DNA of 35,688 bases from an uncultured Erysipelotrichaceae bacterium (GCA_902767245.1 CACXGO010000022.1:1-35688); one strand, 5' to 3'. Numbered from the stretch's first letter, positions 1-10,654 are shown. Made by a program: numbers and translations. The notes: a model not told the origin generated them from the sequence alone.

Positions 1-100
1 TTTCACGTGGAACATTATTATTTTGTTATTTATGTTTCACGTGGAACATTGTTATTTTGTTATCTGTGTTTCACGTGGAACATTATTATTTTGTGATTTT
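1..100. repeat. parS: Tandem array of ParB-binding parS sites, 34-bp period
   Basis: Three copies of the 16-bp parS-type palindrome TGTTTCACGTGGAACA occur in direct tandem: a first copy lacking its first two bases at the window edge (1-14), then 33-48 and 67-82. The copies are exactly 34 bp apart, and the AT-rich spacers are also nearly identical, so the unit is a 34-bp satellite-like repeat that may continue beyond the window. The chromosomal parS consensus is TGTTTCACGTGAAACA, so each site differs by one base. The ParA/ParB pair encoded at 22258-23908 is the expected partner: ParB loads on such sites and spreads to organise and segregate the origin. The array lies just past gyrA, about 9 kb from oriC. 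Confidence 0.9.
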
Positions 101-118
101 TTTAAAATAAATGTATCA

Positions 119-142
119 AAATTATTTCCCGGGAAATAATTT
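119..142. other. Perfect 24-bp palindrome downstream of gyrA
   Basis: Positions 119-142 form a perfect inverted repeat centred on CCCGGG (between 130 and 131), with twelve paired bases on each side and no spacer. It lies between the parS array and the gyrA terminator. It could act as an extra RNA hairpin reinforcing termination of gyrA or of a transcript from the left, or as a binding site for a dimeric protein. The GC core stands out in an otherwise AT-rich gap. Function not established. Confidence 0.6.
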
Positions 143-146
143 AAAA

Positions 147-171
147 GAACAAGTTATTCAGAAACTTGTTC
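147..171 (-). terminator. gyrA intrinsic terminator
   Basis: On the minus strand a 9-bp stem (GAACAAGTT paired with AACTTGTTC, 163-171 and 147-155) with a 7-nt loop is followed by a T-rich run. The gyrA stop codon lies in the hairpin itself, at the loop-stem border. Confidence 0.8.
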
Positions 172-2589
172 TTCTTCGTGTTCTAATATAGCAATAGTAC
201 TTACTTTTTGATCATCTTTTAAATTTATCAAGCGAACTCCTTGTGCCACACGCCCGGTGCTGCTTACTTGATTTAAATATAATCTAATAATTATTCCACT
301 ATTAGTAACAAGCATTAAATCCTCGTTGCCAGAAACTATTTTGAAAGAAACAATATTTCCATTCTTTTCAGTTATATTTAATGCTTTAACACCTTTGCTA
401 CCTCTATGAGTCATTCTGTATTCTTCCGTTGATGTTCGCTTACCATACCCTTTTTCAGTTACAACGAGTATCTCTTTTGGTCCATTTGCAACTTCACAAG
501 CTACACAAATTCCATTATCCATTTCGATACCTTTTACACCTGCAGCAGTACGACCCATTACACGAATTTCTTTTTCATTAAATCTAACCATTCTGCCGTT
601 TGATGAAGCTATTAAAACCTCATCATCGCCAGAAGTCTCTTTGACATCTAACAATGAATCTCCTTCATTTAGAGATATTGCTATTTTTCCAGTCTTTCTA
701 ATGTTCTCAAATTCTTCAATTTTAGTTCTTTTTACTAAACCTTTTTGTGTACAAAATACACAATATTTATTTTCTTCTGAATTAGAAACTCGTAACATTG
801 CCTTTACTTCTTCGTCTTTATCAATCTGTAAAAGATTTATTATTGGTAATCCTTTTGATTGCCTGCTAAATAATGGTATTTCATATCCTTTTACACGATA
901 TACTTTACCTTTACTTGTAAAGAACATTACATAATCATGAGTTGTTATTGAAATAATATTTTCAACATAATCTTCTTCGTTTGTTGTCATTCCTTTAACA
1001 CCAACACCACCACGGTTTTGAGTTCTATATGTCTCACTTGTCATTCTCTTTATATAACCATTGTGTGTCAATGTTATTACTACATCTTCTACTGGTATTA
1101 ATGACTCATCTTCAATATAATCTATTGCCGTCATATCAATTTCTGTACGTCGTTCATCATTATATTTTTCTTTTATTTCAGTCAATTCATCTTTTATAAT
1201 TTGTAGAACTTTTTCTTCACTAGCTAAAATTGATCTTAACTCTGCTATACGAGCCAACAATTCATTTAATTCACTTTCAACTTTTTCTCTTTCTAAACCA
1301 GTTAATCTTCTTAACTTCATTTCTAAAATTGCTTCAGCTTGAGCTATAGAAAGACCAAATTTGTTAACTAATCCTTCTTTCGCTTCAACATCTGTTTTAG
1401 ATCCTCTTATTAATTTAATTACTTCATCTAAATGGTCTAAAGCAATTTTTAAACCTTCCAAAATATGTACTCTTTTTTCAGCTTTATCTAAATCAAATTT
1501 GCATCTTCTAACAATAATTTCTTTTTGGAAATCTATATATTTTCGAATTATTTCTTTTAATCCAAGTGTTTTAGGAACACCTTGATCTAGCATTAAAAAT
1601 ATAATTCCATAATTTGTTTGAAATTGAGTATGTTTATATAAATTATTAAGTACTACTTGAGCATTTGCGTCTTTCTTTAAGGTTATTGTAATTTTGATAC
1701 CATTTTTTAAATCTGTATGATAATCAGATATACCATCAATAATTTTATTATGAACAAGCTCAGCTACTTTGTTTTTTAATTCTGATGTATTAACGCCATA
1801 TGGAACCTCAGTTATAACTATTTGATGCTTTCCATTGGTTTCTTCAATTATTGCTCTACTTCTAATTGTAATTGTGCCTCTACCTGTTTCGTATGCATTA
1901 CGAATTCCAGAATTTCCAAGAATTATTCCTCCTGTTGGAAAGTCGGGTCCCTTTATATGTTGCATTAAACCCATTACATCTATATCAGGATTATCTATAT
2001 AAGCTATACAGCCATCGATTACTTCACCTAAATTATGTGGTGGAATATTTGTGGCCATTCCGACAGCAATACCCATTGTTCCATTTACCAAAATATTTGG
2101 AAATCTAGATGGCAATATTTCTGGTTCTTTTTCAGATTCATCAAAATTTGGAATAAAATTAACTGTATTCTTATTTATATCTCTTAATAATTCAAGTGAT
2201 ATTTTTGATAATCTTGATTCCGTATAACGCATTGCTGCTGCGCCGTAGCCTTCAATATTTCCAAAATTGCCATGACCATCAACGAGCATTTTACGATAAC
2301 TAAAATCTTGAGCCATTCTTACCATTGCTTCATATATTGAAGAATCTCCATGTGGGTGATATTTTCCCATTACATCTCCTACAATACGAGCTGATTTTTT
2401 ATGTGGCTTATCAGGTGTATAACCTGACTCATACATTGACCATAAAATTCTTCGATGTACTGGTTTTAATCCATCTCTTAAATCAGGAAGTGCACGTGAA
2501 ACAATAACACTCATTGAATATTCTAAAAATGAATCTTCTATTTCTTTTACAATGTTATTTTCTTTTAATCTATCCATATTTTCATTCAT
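154..2589 (-). CDS. gyrA: DNA gyrase subunit A
   Basis: Breakage-reunion subunit of DNA gyrase; with GyrB it introduces negative supercoils using ATP. The 811-residue length is usual. The catalytic tyrosine is Y122 in [12 protein letters not shown], and the quinolone-determining region reads GDSSIYEAM with S83 and E87 (E. coli numbering fits directly), the pattern of unmutated Gram-positive enzymes. The C-terminal half carries the beta-pinwheel blades, with repeats such as [12 protein letters not shown], where the GyrA box QRGGxG appears as [10 protein letters not shown]. The start is supported by GGAGGTG four bases upstream. It follows gyrB after 10 bp, so the two are co-transcribed. A short motif in its coding sequence resembles half a parS site but is explained by the codons for VSRA. 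Confidence 0.98.
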   Translation of the reverse strand: MNENMDRLKENNIVKEIEDSFLEYSMSVIVSRALPDLRDGLKPVHRRILWSMYESGYTPDKPHKKSARIVGDVMGKYHPHGDSSIYEAMVRMAQDFSYRKMLVDGHGNFGNIEGYGAAAMRYTESRLSKISLELLRDINKNTVNFIPNFDESEKEPEILPSRFPNILVNGTMGIAVGMATNIPPHNLGEVIDGCIAYIDNPDIDVMGLMQHIKGPDFPTGGIILGNSGIRNAYETGRGTITIRSRAIIEETNGKHQIVITEVPYGVNTSELKNKVAELVHNKIIDGISDYHTDLKNGIKITITLKKDANAQVVLNNLYKHTQFQTNYGIIFLMLDQGVPKTLGLKEIIRKYIDFQKEIIVRRCKFDLDKAEKRVHILEGLKIALDHLDEVIKLIRGSKTDVEAKEGLVNKFGLSIAQAEAILEMKLRRLTGLEREKVESELNELLARIAELRSILASEEKVLQIIKDELTEIKEKYNDERRTEIDMTAIDYIEDESLIPVEDVVITLTHNGYIKRMTSETYRTQNRGGVGVKGMTTNEEDYVENIISITTHDYVMFFTSKGKVYRVKGYEIPLFSRQSKGLPIINLLQIDKDEEVKAMLRVSNSEENKYCVFCTQKGLVKRTKIEEFENIRKTGKIAISLNEGDSLLDVKETSGDDEVLIASSNGRMVRFNEKEIRVMGRTAAGVKGIEMDNGICVACEVANGPKEILVVTEKGYGKRTSTEEYRMTHRGSKGVKALNITEKNGNIVSFKIVSGNEDLMLVTNSGIIIRLYLNQVSSTGRVAQGVRLINLKDDQKVSTIAILEHEEEQVSE

Positions 2590-2599
2590 AACGCACCTC

Positions 2600-4531
<1,932 letters not shown>

Positions 4532-5620
4532 CTATATAATATTTCCATTTTCTATTTTTATTATTTGTGCATTTGTAATTAATTTTTTTGAAATTTTTGA
4601 TAAGTCTGTTGTTGTTAAAATTACTTGATACTCAGACTCTATATACTTTAATAAATTATTTTTTCTGATTCCATCTAATTCACTAAAAACATCATCCAAC
4701 AGAAAAATTGGTATAACATTTTTATATTTTTTTATTATTTCAGCTTCAGCAAATTTTAAAGATATTACAGCCCCTCTTTGTTGACCTTGTGAACCATATT
4801 CTTTTAAATTTTTTGAATTTAAAAGAAAAACAAAATCATCTTTCTGTGGACCTTCTATTGTTATTCCAGTATATTTTTCTTTATTATAATTATTTTTCAT
4901 TTCTTTAATTAAAGCTTCTTTTATATCATTTTTATTTTCAATTTTTGAATAAAAACTTTTATATTCAATTTTTAAATTTTCTATATTCATTATATTTTTA
5001 TAAATATCTGATATAAATTCATTAATTTTATTTATATATTTTGCTCGCATTTGATAAATAATAATTGCTTTTTCTACATAGTATTTATCTAATGTTTCTA
5101 AATAAACTTGATCATTTCTATTTGATTTTAAAAATTCATTACGCATTTTTAATAATCTATTAAAATCATTTAAAACATTATAATAATTACTATTTATTTG
5201 AAAAATTGCATCATTTAAAAATTCACGTCTTATATTAGGTGAACCTTTTAAAATTTCTAAATTTGTTGGTTCAAAAAGAATAACATTTATTAATTCTAAA
5301 TATTCTCCTTTTTTCTGAATTTCAGTTTGATTAAAAAAAACTTTTCTATTATCCAATGTTTGTTCTATTTTTACTTCATCTAATAAATTTTCTCTTTTAA
5401 TTTTTGATTTAATTTTAAAATTTTTTTTAGCTTCATTTATTAAAATATTATCATCACTTATTCGATGAGATTTTAAATATGCAATATAGTAAAGACTTTC
5501 TAAAATATTTGTTTTTCCTTGCCCATTTTTTCCAACGATTATATTAATATGTGAATTAAAACTTAAATTTAAATTATTATAATTACGAAAATTTTTTAAT
5601 TCCAAAGATTTAAAAAACAT
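4532..5620 (-). CDS. recF: DNA replication and repair protein RecF
   Basis: SMC-like ATPase that binds single-strand gaps and helps load RecA through RecFOR. At 362 residues it has the normal length. The Walker A is GKNGQGKTN near residue 35, the ABC signature is GSQGQQRGA near residue 280 and the Walker B/D-loop is FLLDDVFSELD near residue 310. The start has AGAGGA upstream. A promoter is visible at 5691-5719, so recF, gyrB and gyrA may form their own transcript rather than being read from dnaA. The usual neighbour yaaA is missing and a ComK-family gene takes its place. Confidence 0.97.
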   Translation of the reverse strand: MFFKSLELKNFRNYNNLNLSFNSHINIIVGKNGQGKTNILESLYYIAYLKSHRISDDNILINEAKKNFKIKSKIKRENLLDEVKIEQTLDNRKVFFNQTEIQKKGEYLELINVILFEPTNLEILKGSPNIRREFLNDAIFQINSNYYNVLNDFNRLLKMRNEFLKSNRNDQVYLETLDKYYVEKAIIIYQMRAKYINKINEFISDIYKNIMNIENLKIEYKSFYSKIENKNDIKEALIKEMKNNYNKEKYTGITIEGPQKDDFVFLLNSKNLKEYGSQGQQRGAVISLKFAEAEIIKKYKNVIPIFLLDDVFSELDGIRKNNLLKYIESEYQVILTTTDLSKISKKLITNAQIIKIENGNII

Positions 5621-5690
5621 AAAAATCCTCTTTTCATGTCTTAATTTGGCTCTAGAAGCATTTTTTTATTTTTCTAGTACTCCACTACAC

Positions 5691-5719
5691 ATTATAATTA
5701 TAACACATTTAAACGGCAA
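5691..5719 (-). promoter_or_regulatory. Sigma-A-type promoter of recF-gyrB-gyrA
   Basis: On the minus strand TTGCCG (5714-5719) is followed, after exactly 17 bp, by TATAAT (5691-5696). A leader of about 65 nt follows; it contains a self-complementary segment with CTAGAA and TTCTAG ends (about 5651-5678) whose role is unknown. Confidence 0.6.
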
Positions 5720-5722
5720 AAA

Positions 5723-5745
5723 AAACAAAATTATTCATTTTGTTT
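5723..5745 (-). terminator. Terminator of the ComK-family gene
   Basis: The minus strand forms a 9-bp stem (AAACAAAAT with ATTTTGTTT, loop of 5) directly after the stop codon at 5752, followed by a T-run. It separates the comK-like gene from the recF promoter. Confidence 0.75.
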
Positions 5746-5751
5746 CTTTTT

Positions 5752-6198
5752 TTAAGCTATTTTTCTACTTATTAACATAGAATTTAAATATGATGATCTT
5801 AAAATTTGATTTTGAAGAATTTTATATGATAAATCTATCTCTAATTCTAATCCATTTTTAAAAATAATTATTGATTTTTTATCTTTTTTTATACACTTTT
5901 CGATATTTTTAAATGAAATCCAAGAACAAGCTTCTAGTCTTGGAGAAATTGTTGGAAAAAATATCATTGGCGTTGATTCTTCAACTATAATTGGAGCTTT
6001 ATAATTTATACCTATCATACTTTTTGTTCCTTCCATTCTGCCGCTATAAGTACTACCAAAATATCTACAACCATCATCAATTATTTTCATTGAACTTGAG
6101 TTAACAATAAATTCATCGTTTTTTTCTACTATTCTTGTTTCATTTGCGTTCAATGGAATAATTGCTAGTGTATCTAAATTTACTTCATAATTTTCCAT
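5752..6198 (-). CDS. comK: ComK-family competence transcription factor, short form
   Basis: The 148-residue product is recognisable as ComK, the master activator of genetic competence in Bacilli. Matching segments to Bacillus subtilis ComK include NYEVNLDTLAIIP near the N-terminus, IIDDGCRYFGSTYSGR (residues about 40-55), the KAPIIVEES segment, IFFPTISPRLEACSWISF (about 80-97) and LEIDLSYKILQNQILRSSYL near the end. It stops where B. subtilis ComK (192 residues, known length) continues, so the C-terminal tail that contains the FMLYPK motif used for MecA-directed degradation is absent. The start is set by GAGGAGGTG seven bases upstream of 6198; a longer in-frame start at 6282 has no such site. 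The gene has its own terminator and sits between dnaN and recF. Confidence 0.85.
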   Translation of the reverse strand: MENYEVNLDTLAIIPLNANETRIVEKNDEFIVNSSSMKIIDDGCRYFGSTYSGRMEGTKSMIGINYKAPIIVEESTPMIFFPTISPRLEACSWISFKNIEKCIKKDKKSIIIFKNGLELEIDLSYKILQNQILRSSYLNSMLISRKIA

Positions 6199-6300
6199 TT
6201 TTTTCACCTCCTCAATATAATTATTCCTTTTTTTCTTTTGATTTCCTTTTAAATAATACACATTTTTTTTACTTATGAACATTTTTTGTCTTAAATATCA

Positions 6301-6326
6301 AAAAAAACGCTTAAAAGCGTTTTTTA
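6301..6326 (-). terminator. dnaN terminator
   Basis: A hairpin with stem AAACGCTT/AAGCGTTT flanked by A- and T-runs lies right after the dnaN stop codon. The T-run is on the minus-strand 3' side. It ends the dnaA-dnaN transcript before the ComK-family gene. Confidence 0.8.
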
Positions 6327-6338
6327 TATGTCTGAAAT

Positions 6339-7457
6339 TTAATAAATTTTGATTGGAACGATCAATTGCGTCAAATTTTCATCTTCTGGATTTCTTATTA
6401 TTATTGGTTGAATTTCTGTATTAAAAGATAAAATTACAAATTCTGAATTTAATGTTTTAATTGCATCCATCATATATTTTGAACTAAATGCAATCAAAAA
6501 TTCTTGATTATTCTCATTTAAAATATTTAGTTTTTCTTTTACATTACCTATTTCTTGAATATTTGAAGAAATAATTGCTTCATTTTCTTTTATTTCTAAT
6601 TTTAATGTATTTTTTTCTGCTTCACTGGTAAGTAATGATGCTCGATCTATTGCATTATATAATTCATCTAAAGATAGTTTTATTTGTAAAGCAAATTCAT
6701 TTGGTATCCATTGTTTTACATTTGGAAATACTCCATTTATTAAACTTGACATCATCAATATATTATTGAATTTAAATATTACCTTATTTTCAAAAATATG
6801 CAACTCTATTGTATCTTCTTCTGAATTTAACATTTTTATTAATTCATTAATATTTCTTACAGGAACAACTATATCTATATTATTATTTGCATTATCTAGT
6901 AATATTTTCTTTTGAGCAACACGATAAGAATCTGTTGCGGTTGCTGTCAAAATATTGTCTTCAATTTTTATATTAATACCTGTTAAAACTGGACGATTTT
7001 CTTGCATAGAAGCTGCAAAAGCGGTTTGATTAATAATATTTTTTAAAGTTTTTTGTTCTAAAATTATTGGATTATCATTTAATGATAAATCTATATCAGG
7101 AAAATCGCTTACTAAATTACAATTTAATTTAAAAGAACTGCTTTTTGTAGATATTTCTAATATATCTGAAGTTATTTCTTCTAAATTTATAATTTCATTA
7201 GGTAGTTTTCTTACTATTTCATATATATATCTCCCAGAAACTACAACTTCACCTTGTTCTTCAATTTTTTCTATTTCAGTAGCTGGAATAAAAGTTTTAA
7301 TTGCTATATCATTATCTGTACTTAATAAATTTAAACCTTCATTTGTTAATTCAAATTTTATACAATTAAGTATTGGTATTAAATTTTTTGATGAAACCCC
7401 TCTTATTACATAATTTAAATTTTCAAATAATTTTTTTTGTTCAATTTTTAATTTCAT
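6339..7457 (-). CDS. dnaN: DNA polymerase III beta sliding clamp
   Basis: Ring-shaped processivity clamp for the replicative polymerase. At 372 residues it has the usual length and three-domain layout; MKLKIEQKKLFENLNYVIR at the N-terminus, the LNCIKFELTNEGLNLLSTD segment and the C-terminal end IVPIKIY (family: MPMRL or similar) are characteristic. The start has GGGAGGT five bases upstream. It follows dnaA with a 112-bp gap that holds DnaA boxes, so the replication initiator may regulate it. Confidence 0.97.
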   Translation of the reverse strand: MKLKIEQKKLFENLNYVIRGVSSKNLIPILNCIKFELTNEGLNLLSTDNDIAIKTFIPATEIEKIEEQGEVVVSGRYIYEIVRKLPNEIINLEEITSDILEISTKSSSFKLNCNLVSDFPDIDLSLNDNPIILEQKTLKNIINQTAFAASMQENRPVLTGINIKIEDNILTATATDSYRVAQKKILLDNANNNIDIVVPVRNINELIKMLNSEEDTIELHIFENKVIFKFNNILMMSSLINGVFPNVKQWIPNEFALQIKLSLDELYNAIDRASLLTSEAEKNTLKLEIKENEAIISSNIQEIGNVKEKLNILNENNQEFLIAFSSKYMMDAIKTLNSEFVILSFNTEIQPIIIRNPEDENLTQLIVPIKIY

Positions 7458-7500
7458 AACTAACCTCCCATTTTTTATTTTATAGTATTAATATTATAGA

Positions 7501-7568
7501 TGTGAATATATGTGTATAACTTACCAAAACCATATAAATTAAAGATTTTAAAACAATTTTTTTCCACA
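7501..7568. other. DnaA-box cluster between dnaA and dnaN (second origin segment)
   Basis: The 112-bp dnaA-dnaN gap contains a perfect DnaA box on the minus strand, TTATACACA (7511-7519), a one-mismatch copy ATATTCACA (7501-7509, minus), and TTTTCCACA (7560-7568, plus). The segment between them is almost pure A/T. In B. subtilis the equivalent segment (incC) is part of a bipartite origin and carries the unwinding element; the same role is inferred here. The dnaN promoter must overlap these sites. Confidence 0.7.
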
Positions 7569-7569
7569 A

Positions 7570-8907
7570 TCATTTAATATTATTAACAAGTTCATTTATT
7601 TCTAATTCTAATTTTGAATCTGTTTTTAGATTTTTTTCTATTTTATTTACGGCATGCATAACAGTTGTATGATCTTTACCACCAAATTCATTTCCTATTT
7701 TTATAAGTGATTCATTTAACACATTTCTACATATATACATAGCAATTTGACGAGGAACTGTAATATTTGCATTCCTTTTTTTACCTTTTATATCCTCAAT
7801 TGTTAAATTATATTTTTCCGCAACCACTTTTTGTACTTTTTCAATATTATTTCTACTAATAACAGTTTTCCCAATGACATCTTTTAGAGCTTCAATTGCT
7901 AAATCTAAAGTTATGTCAGAACCATTCATAATGGTTGCATATGCTAAAACTCTAGAAATTGCTCCTTCAAGAGATCTGATATCTGAAGTGCACATTGTCG
8001 CAATATATTCAATAACATCTTTAGGAAATTTTTCAATTCCTTGAGATTTTAATTTTTGTTCAATTATATTTAATCTTAAATCCATATCTGGTGGTTTAAT
8101 ATCAATAATTAATCCCCATTTAAATCTTGTTTTTAAATTTTCTTCAAATTTTTGAAAATCTTCTGGTGATCTATCAGAAGCAATAACAATTTGTTTTTTT
8201 TGATCATATAATTCATTAAATGTTGAAAAAAACACTTGTTGAGTTTTACTTGCTGTTTCTAAATATTGAATGTCATCAATTAATAATACATCAATGCTTC
8301 TATATTTATTTTTAAAATTATTTACTGCTTCAAAATTATTTTCATCCTTATCACGACGATAAGCTTCTAAAAAATCATTTACAAATTTATCAGCCGGTAT
8401 ATATAAAACTTTCTTTTGATTTGTATTATGCACATAATTTCCTATTGAATGCATAAGATGAGTTTTACCTAATCCACTATTTCCATATATAAATAATGGG
8501 TTATAAACAATACCAGGTTTTTCCGCAACAGCTCTAGCAATCGCTTGAGCAAATTTATTACTTTCACCTACTATAAAAGTTTCAAATGTATAATTTGAAT
8601 TTAAATTTGTTTTAAAATCTTCAACAAATTCCTCTTGATTTAATTCAATATTATTATTTAATTCATCTTCAAGTAAATATTCCATTTGAAAATTTGTACC
8701 AGTTATGTCAGTAAATATTTCTTCTATAATGTTATTATAAAATAAGTTAAGATGACTTTTGTGTATACTCATTGGAACTTGGATAATTGCTTTATTATCT
8801 TCTAATTTTATTAATTTTGTATCACTAAACCAAGTGTTGTATGAGATTGGATCTAGCGTTCCCTTTATTCTTTGTAAAAAAGTTGACCATATACTATTTA
8901 AATCCAT
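7570..8907 (-). CDS. dnaA: Chromosomal replication initiator protein DnaA
   Basis: AAA+ initiator that binds DnaA boxes and opens oriC. It is 445 residues with the four usual domains: an N-terminal interaction domain (1 to about 90), a short linker, the AAA+ core with Walker A GNSGLGKT (142-149) and Walker B VLLIDDIQYL, and the helix-turn-helix DNA-binding domain with the signature GGKDHTTVMHAVNKIEK. The start is preceded by AAGGTGAT. DnaA boxes lie on both sides of the gene, consistent with origin function and autoregulation. Confidence 0.98.
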   Translation of the reverse strand: MDLNSIWSTFLQRIKGTLDPISYNTWFSDTKLIKLEDNKAIIQVPMSIHKSHLNLFYNNIIEEIFTDITGTNFQMEYLLEDELNNNIELNQEEFVEDFKTNLNSNYTFETFIVGESNKFAQAIARAVAEKPGIVYNPLFIYGNSGLGKTHLMHSIGNYVHNTNQKKVLYIPADKFVNDFLEAYRRDKDENNFEAVNNFKNKYRSIDVLLIDDIQYLETASKTQQVFFSTFNELYDQKKQIVIASDRSPEDFQKFEENLKTRFKWGLIIDIKPPDMDLRLNIIEQKLKSQGIEKFPKDVIEYIATMCTSDIRSLEGAISRVLAYATIMNGSDITLDLAIEALKDVIGKTVISRNNIEKVQKVVAEKYNLTIEDIKGKKRNANITVPRQIAMYICRNVLNESLIKIGNEFGGKDHTTVMHAVNKIEKNLKTDSKLELEINELVNNIK

Positions 8908-9170
8908 AATATCACCTTCTTAACTAAACACCTATATTTTACAATAAAAAGCTTTAAAAATAAAGTAAAAACAATAAAAAAAGCAATAAAAAATTATACA
9001 CAATCACTTTCAAAAAAAAAATAAAGCAAAATTAAAGTTATTCACAATTGTGTGGAAAATACAATAACAAAGCTTTTATTTTGTAGAAAAGTTATTCACA
9101 AAATATGTGTAAAAGCAAAAAATGTGTACAAATTACGACAATAAAAGCGTTGAAAAATATGTGAAAAAGA
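8908..9170. other. oriC: Replication origin oriC
   Basis: The gene-free stretch between dnaA and rpmH is extremely AT-rich and holds a cluster of DnaA boxes: TTATACACA (8994-9002, perfect, plus), TTATTCACA (9038-9046 and 9092-9100, plus), TTTTCCACA (9051-9059, minus), TTTTACACA (9106-9114, minus) and TTGTACACA (9123-9131, minus). Two weaker candidates follow. The first plus box and the paired plus/minus boxes are arranged 13-14 bp apart as two similar couples (9038/9051 and 9092/9106). The dnaA promoter lies in the left part (a TAAAAT -10 on the minus strand near 8938). Divergence of dnaA and rpmH here is the standard Bacillota origin layout. Confidence 0.92.
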
Positions 9171-9199
9171 TTGACAAACAAATCTTTAATCTATATAAT
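9171..9199 (+). promoter_or_regulatory. Consensus sigma-A promoter of rpmH-rnpA
   Basis: TTGACA (9171-9176), a 17-bp spacer and TATAAT (9194-9199) form a perfect consensus promoter, the strongest in the window. It sits at the edge of the DnaA-box cluster and drives rpmH and the genes behind it. Confidence 0.92.
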
Positions 9200-9234
9200 T
9201 AATAAAGCAACGAGGAAACCGAGGAGGTGCAATA

Positions 9235-9357
9235 ATGAAAAGAACATATCAACCTAATAATAGAAAAAAAAGTAAAAAATTAGGGTTTTTTGCTAGAATG
9301 GAAACAAAGATAATTAATAATAGACGTCGCAAAGGTCGCAAAGTTTTATCTCATTAA
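9235..9357 (+). CDS. rpmH: Large ribosomal subunit protein bL34
   Basis: The 40-residue basic protein begins [20 protein letters not shown] and ends [11 protein letters not shown], the L34 pattern. It is four residues shorter than the usual 44, the loss being in the middle (between ARMETK and [10 protein letters not shown]). GAGGAGGTG stands five bases before the start. It is the first gene on the right replichore and is followed by an attenuating hairpin before rnpA, the conserved pair in Bacteria. Confidence 0.96.
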   Translation: MKRTYQPNNRKKSKKLGFFARMETKIINNRRRKGRKVLSH

Positions 9358-9362
9358 AAATT

Positions 9363-9390
9363 CACCACCAAGCCGTGGTGTTATTTTTTT
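9363..9390 (+). terminator. Hairpin between rpmH and rnpA (partial terminator)
   Basis: CACCAC (9363-9368) pairs with GTGGTG (9375-9380) over a 6-nt loop and is followed by TTATTTTTTT. Because rnpA begins just after and no new promoter is evident, it probably attenuates read-through so that L34 is made in excess of RnpA. Confidence 0.6.
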
Positions 9391-9401
9391 AAGGAGGAAA
9401 T

Positions 9402-9749
9402 ATGAAAAAAATCAATATAGTCAAGTCAAGTGAAGAATTTACTAAAATAATAAAAGAGACAAAACCATATCGATTCAAAGGATATTTAGTGTTTATAGCA
9501 CACAAAATAGTTGATCATTATGAATTTGGTATTAGCGTATCAAAAAAAGTAGGAAAAGCTAATGTTAGAAATAGAATAAAAAGGCAATTTAAAAGCATTA
9601 TTGATAAAAATAACTATCAAAATGCCTTTAAATGTATTATAATTATAAAGAAAGAGGCCTTGGAAAAAACATATAAAGAAATTGAATTTGAATTAAATGA
9701 ATGTTTTACTAAAGCCAATATTTTGGAGGAAAAAAATGAAAAAAATTAA
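9402..9749 (+). CDS. rnpA: Ribonuclease P protein component
   Basis: Protein subunit that assists the RNase P RNA in tRNA 5' maturation. The 115-residue product shows the RNP-type signature as KKVGKANVRNRIKRQFK (about residues 47-63) and the preceding GISVSKK. AAGGAGG lies upstream of the start. Its 3' end overlaps the yidC start by 14 bp. The rnpB RNA gene itself is not in the window. Confidence 0.95.
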   Translation: MKKINIVKSSEEFTKIIKETKPYRFKGYLVFIAHKIVDHYEFGISVSKKVGKANVRNRIKRQFKSIIDKNNYQNAFKCIIIIKKEALEKTYKEIEFELNECFTKANILEEKNEKN

Positions 9750-10653
9750 AAAAGTATTTATTTTATTAATATTTGTTTTAATGTTAACAGGTTGTGCTAA
9801 AACTTTAAAAAACTCTGAAGGAAAAGTAGTTCAAGTTCCAGAAACAGGTCAAAATTTAATTTCAAACATTTTATGCCAACCATCAACAGAAAAAATAAAG
9901 AAAATGTATGAAGAAAATAATGTTGATATAAGCAAACTACCAAAATGTTCAGCATTTAAACCAACAAGTGGAGGATATGAAGGAATATGGAGTACAGTTT
10001 TTGTAAAACCTCTTGCGTGGGTAATAGTTAAGGTAGGAAAATATGTTAAAAATTATGGAGTTGCAATAATTTTAATTACTTTAGCATTAAGATTAATTGT
10101 GATGCCTGTTACTAAAAAAACGGCAATGCAGTCTGAAAATATGAAAAAGGCAGGACCAGAATTAGAAAAGTTAGAGGCTAAATATCGTGATGCACAAGAT
10201 AAGCAACAAATGATGATGAAAAGTCAAGAAATGTTAGCAATTTATAAAAAGTATAATATAAGTCCAATGTCAGGATGTATATTTGCATTAATCCAAATTC
10301 CATTATTCTTTGCATTTTATGAATCAATGAATCGTTTACCAGTGGTATTTGAAGGAACATTTTTAAAAGTATTTAATTTAGGGACAAGTCCATTAACTGC
10401 AATTCAAAATGGACAGTGGTATTACTTAATATTAGTTGTTTTAGTTGCAGCAGCAACATATTTCTCATTTAAAATGAATAAAACAGCTTCTATGAATTCT
10501 GATCAAGCTAAATCAATGAAAATGACAACAAATGTAATGGTAGTATTTATTGTTATTGCATCATTTAGTATTTCAACAAGTATTGCACTTTATTGGATAT
10601 TTAATAGTGGATTTACAATAATTCAAAACTTGTTAGTAAAGAGAGGTAAGTAA
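9736..10653 (+). CDS. yidC: Membrane protein insertase YidC/SpoIIIJ, lipoprotein type
   Basis: Inserts proteins into the cytoplasmic membrane, alone or with SecYEG. The 305-residue protein begins with a lipoprotein signal peptide whose lipobox is LTGC (C20 lipidated), as in Gram-positive YidC. The 60K-inner-membrane core has membrane segments near 104-125, 178-197, 227-246 and 266-290, with the conserved groove arginine at about R119 in LALRLIVMP. The start at 9736 is chosen because GGAGG lies seven bases upstream and the signal peptide begins here; the in-frame upstream ATG at 9697 would add 13 unlikely residues inside rnpA. khpB follows after 1 bp. Confidence 0.95.
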   Translation: MKKIKKVFILLIFVLMLTGCAKTLKNSEGKVVQVPETGQNLISNILCQPSTEKIKKMYEENNVDISKLPKCSAFKPTSGGYEGIWSTVFVKPLAWVIVKVGKYVKNYGVAIILITLALRLIVMPVTKKTAMQSENMKKAGPELEKLEAKYRDAQDKQQMMMKSQEMLAIYKKYNISPMSGCIFALIQIPLFFAFYESMNRLPVVFEGTFLKVFNLGTSPLTAIQNGQWYYLILVVLVAAATYFSFKMNKTASMNSDQAKSMKMTTNVMVVFIVIASFSISTSIALYWIFNSGFTIIQNLLVKRGK

Positions 10654-10654
10654 T

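Noticed and set aside
1-100. Regular short repeats at the window start as a CRISPR array
   Set aside because: The spacers are also repeated, the period is 34 bp, and the repeat is the parS palindrome.
2493-2498. CACGTG core with an AAACA flank in gyrA, resembling a further parS site
   Set aside because: Only about 12 of 16 positions fit, and the bases encode the conserved VSRALPD of GyrA.
6199-6282. 28-residue N-terminal extension of the ComK-family protein
   Set aside because: It contains the strong ribosome-binding site for the start at 6198 and does not resemble ComK.
6329-6338. TGTCTGAAAT, the exact reverse complement of the LytTR-type decamer, next to the dnaN stop and upstream of the ComK-family gene
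   Set aside because: Single copy with no partner 21 bp away on either side; probably chance in AT-rich DNA, though a genome search would be cheap.
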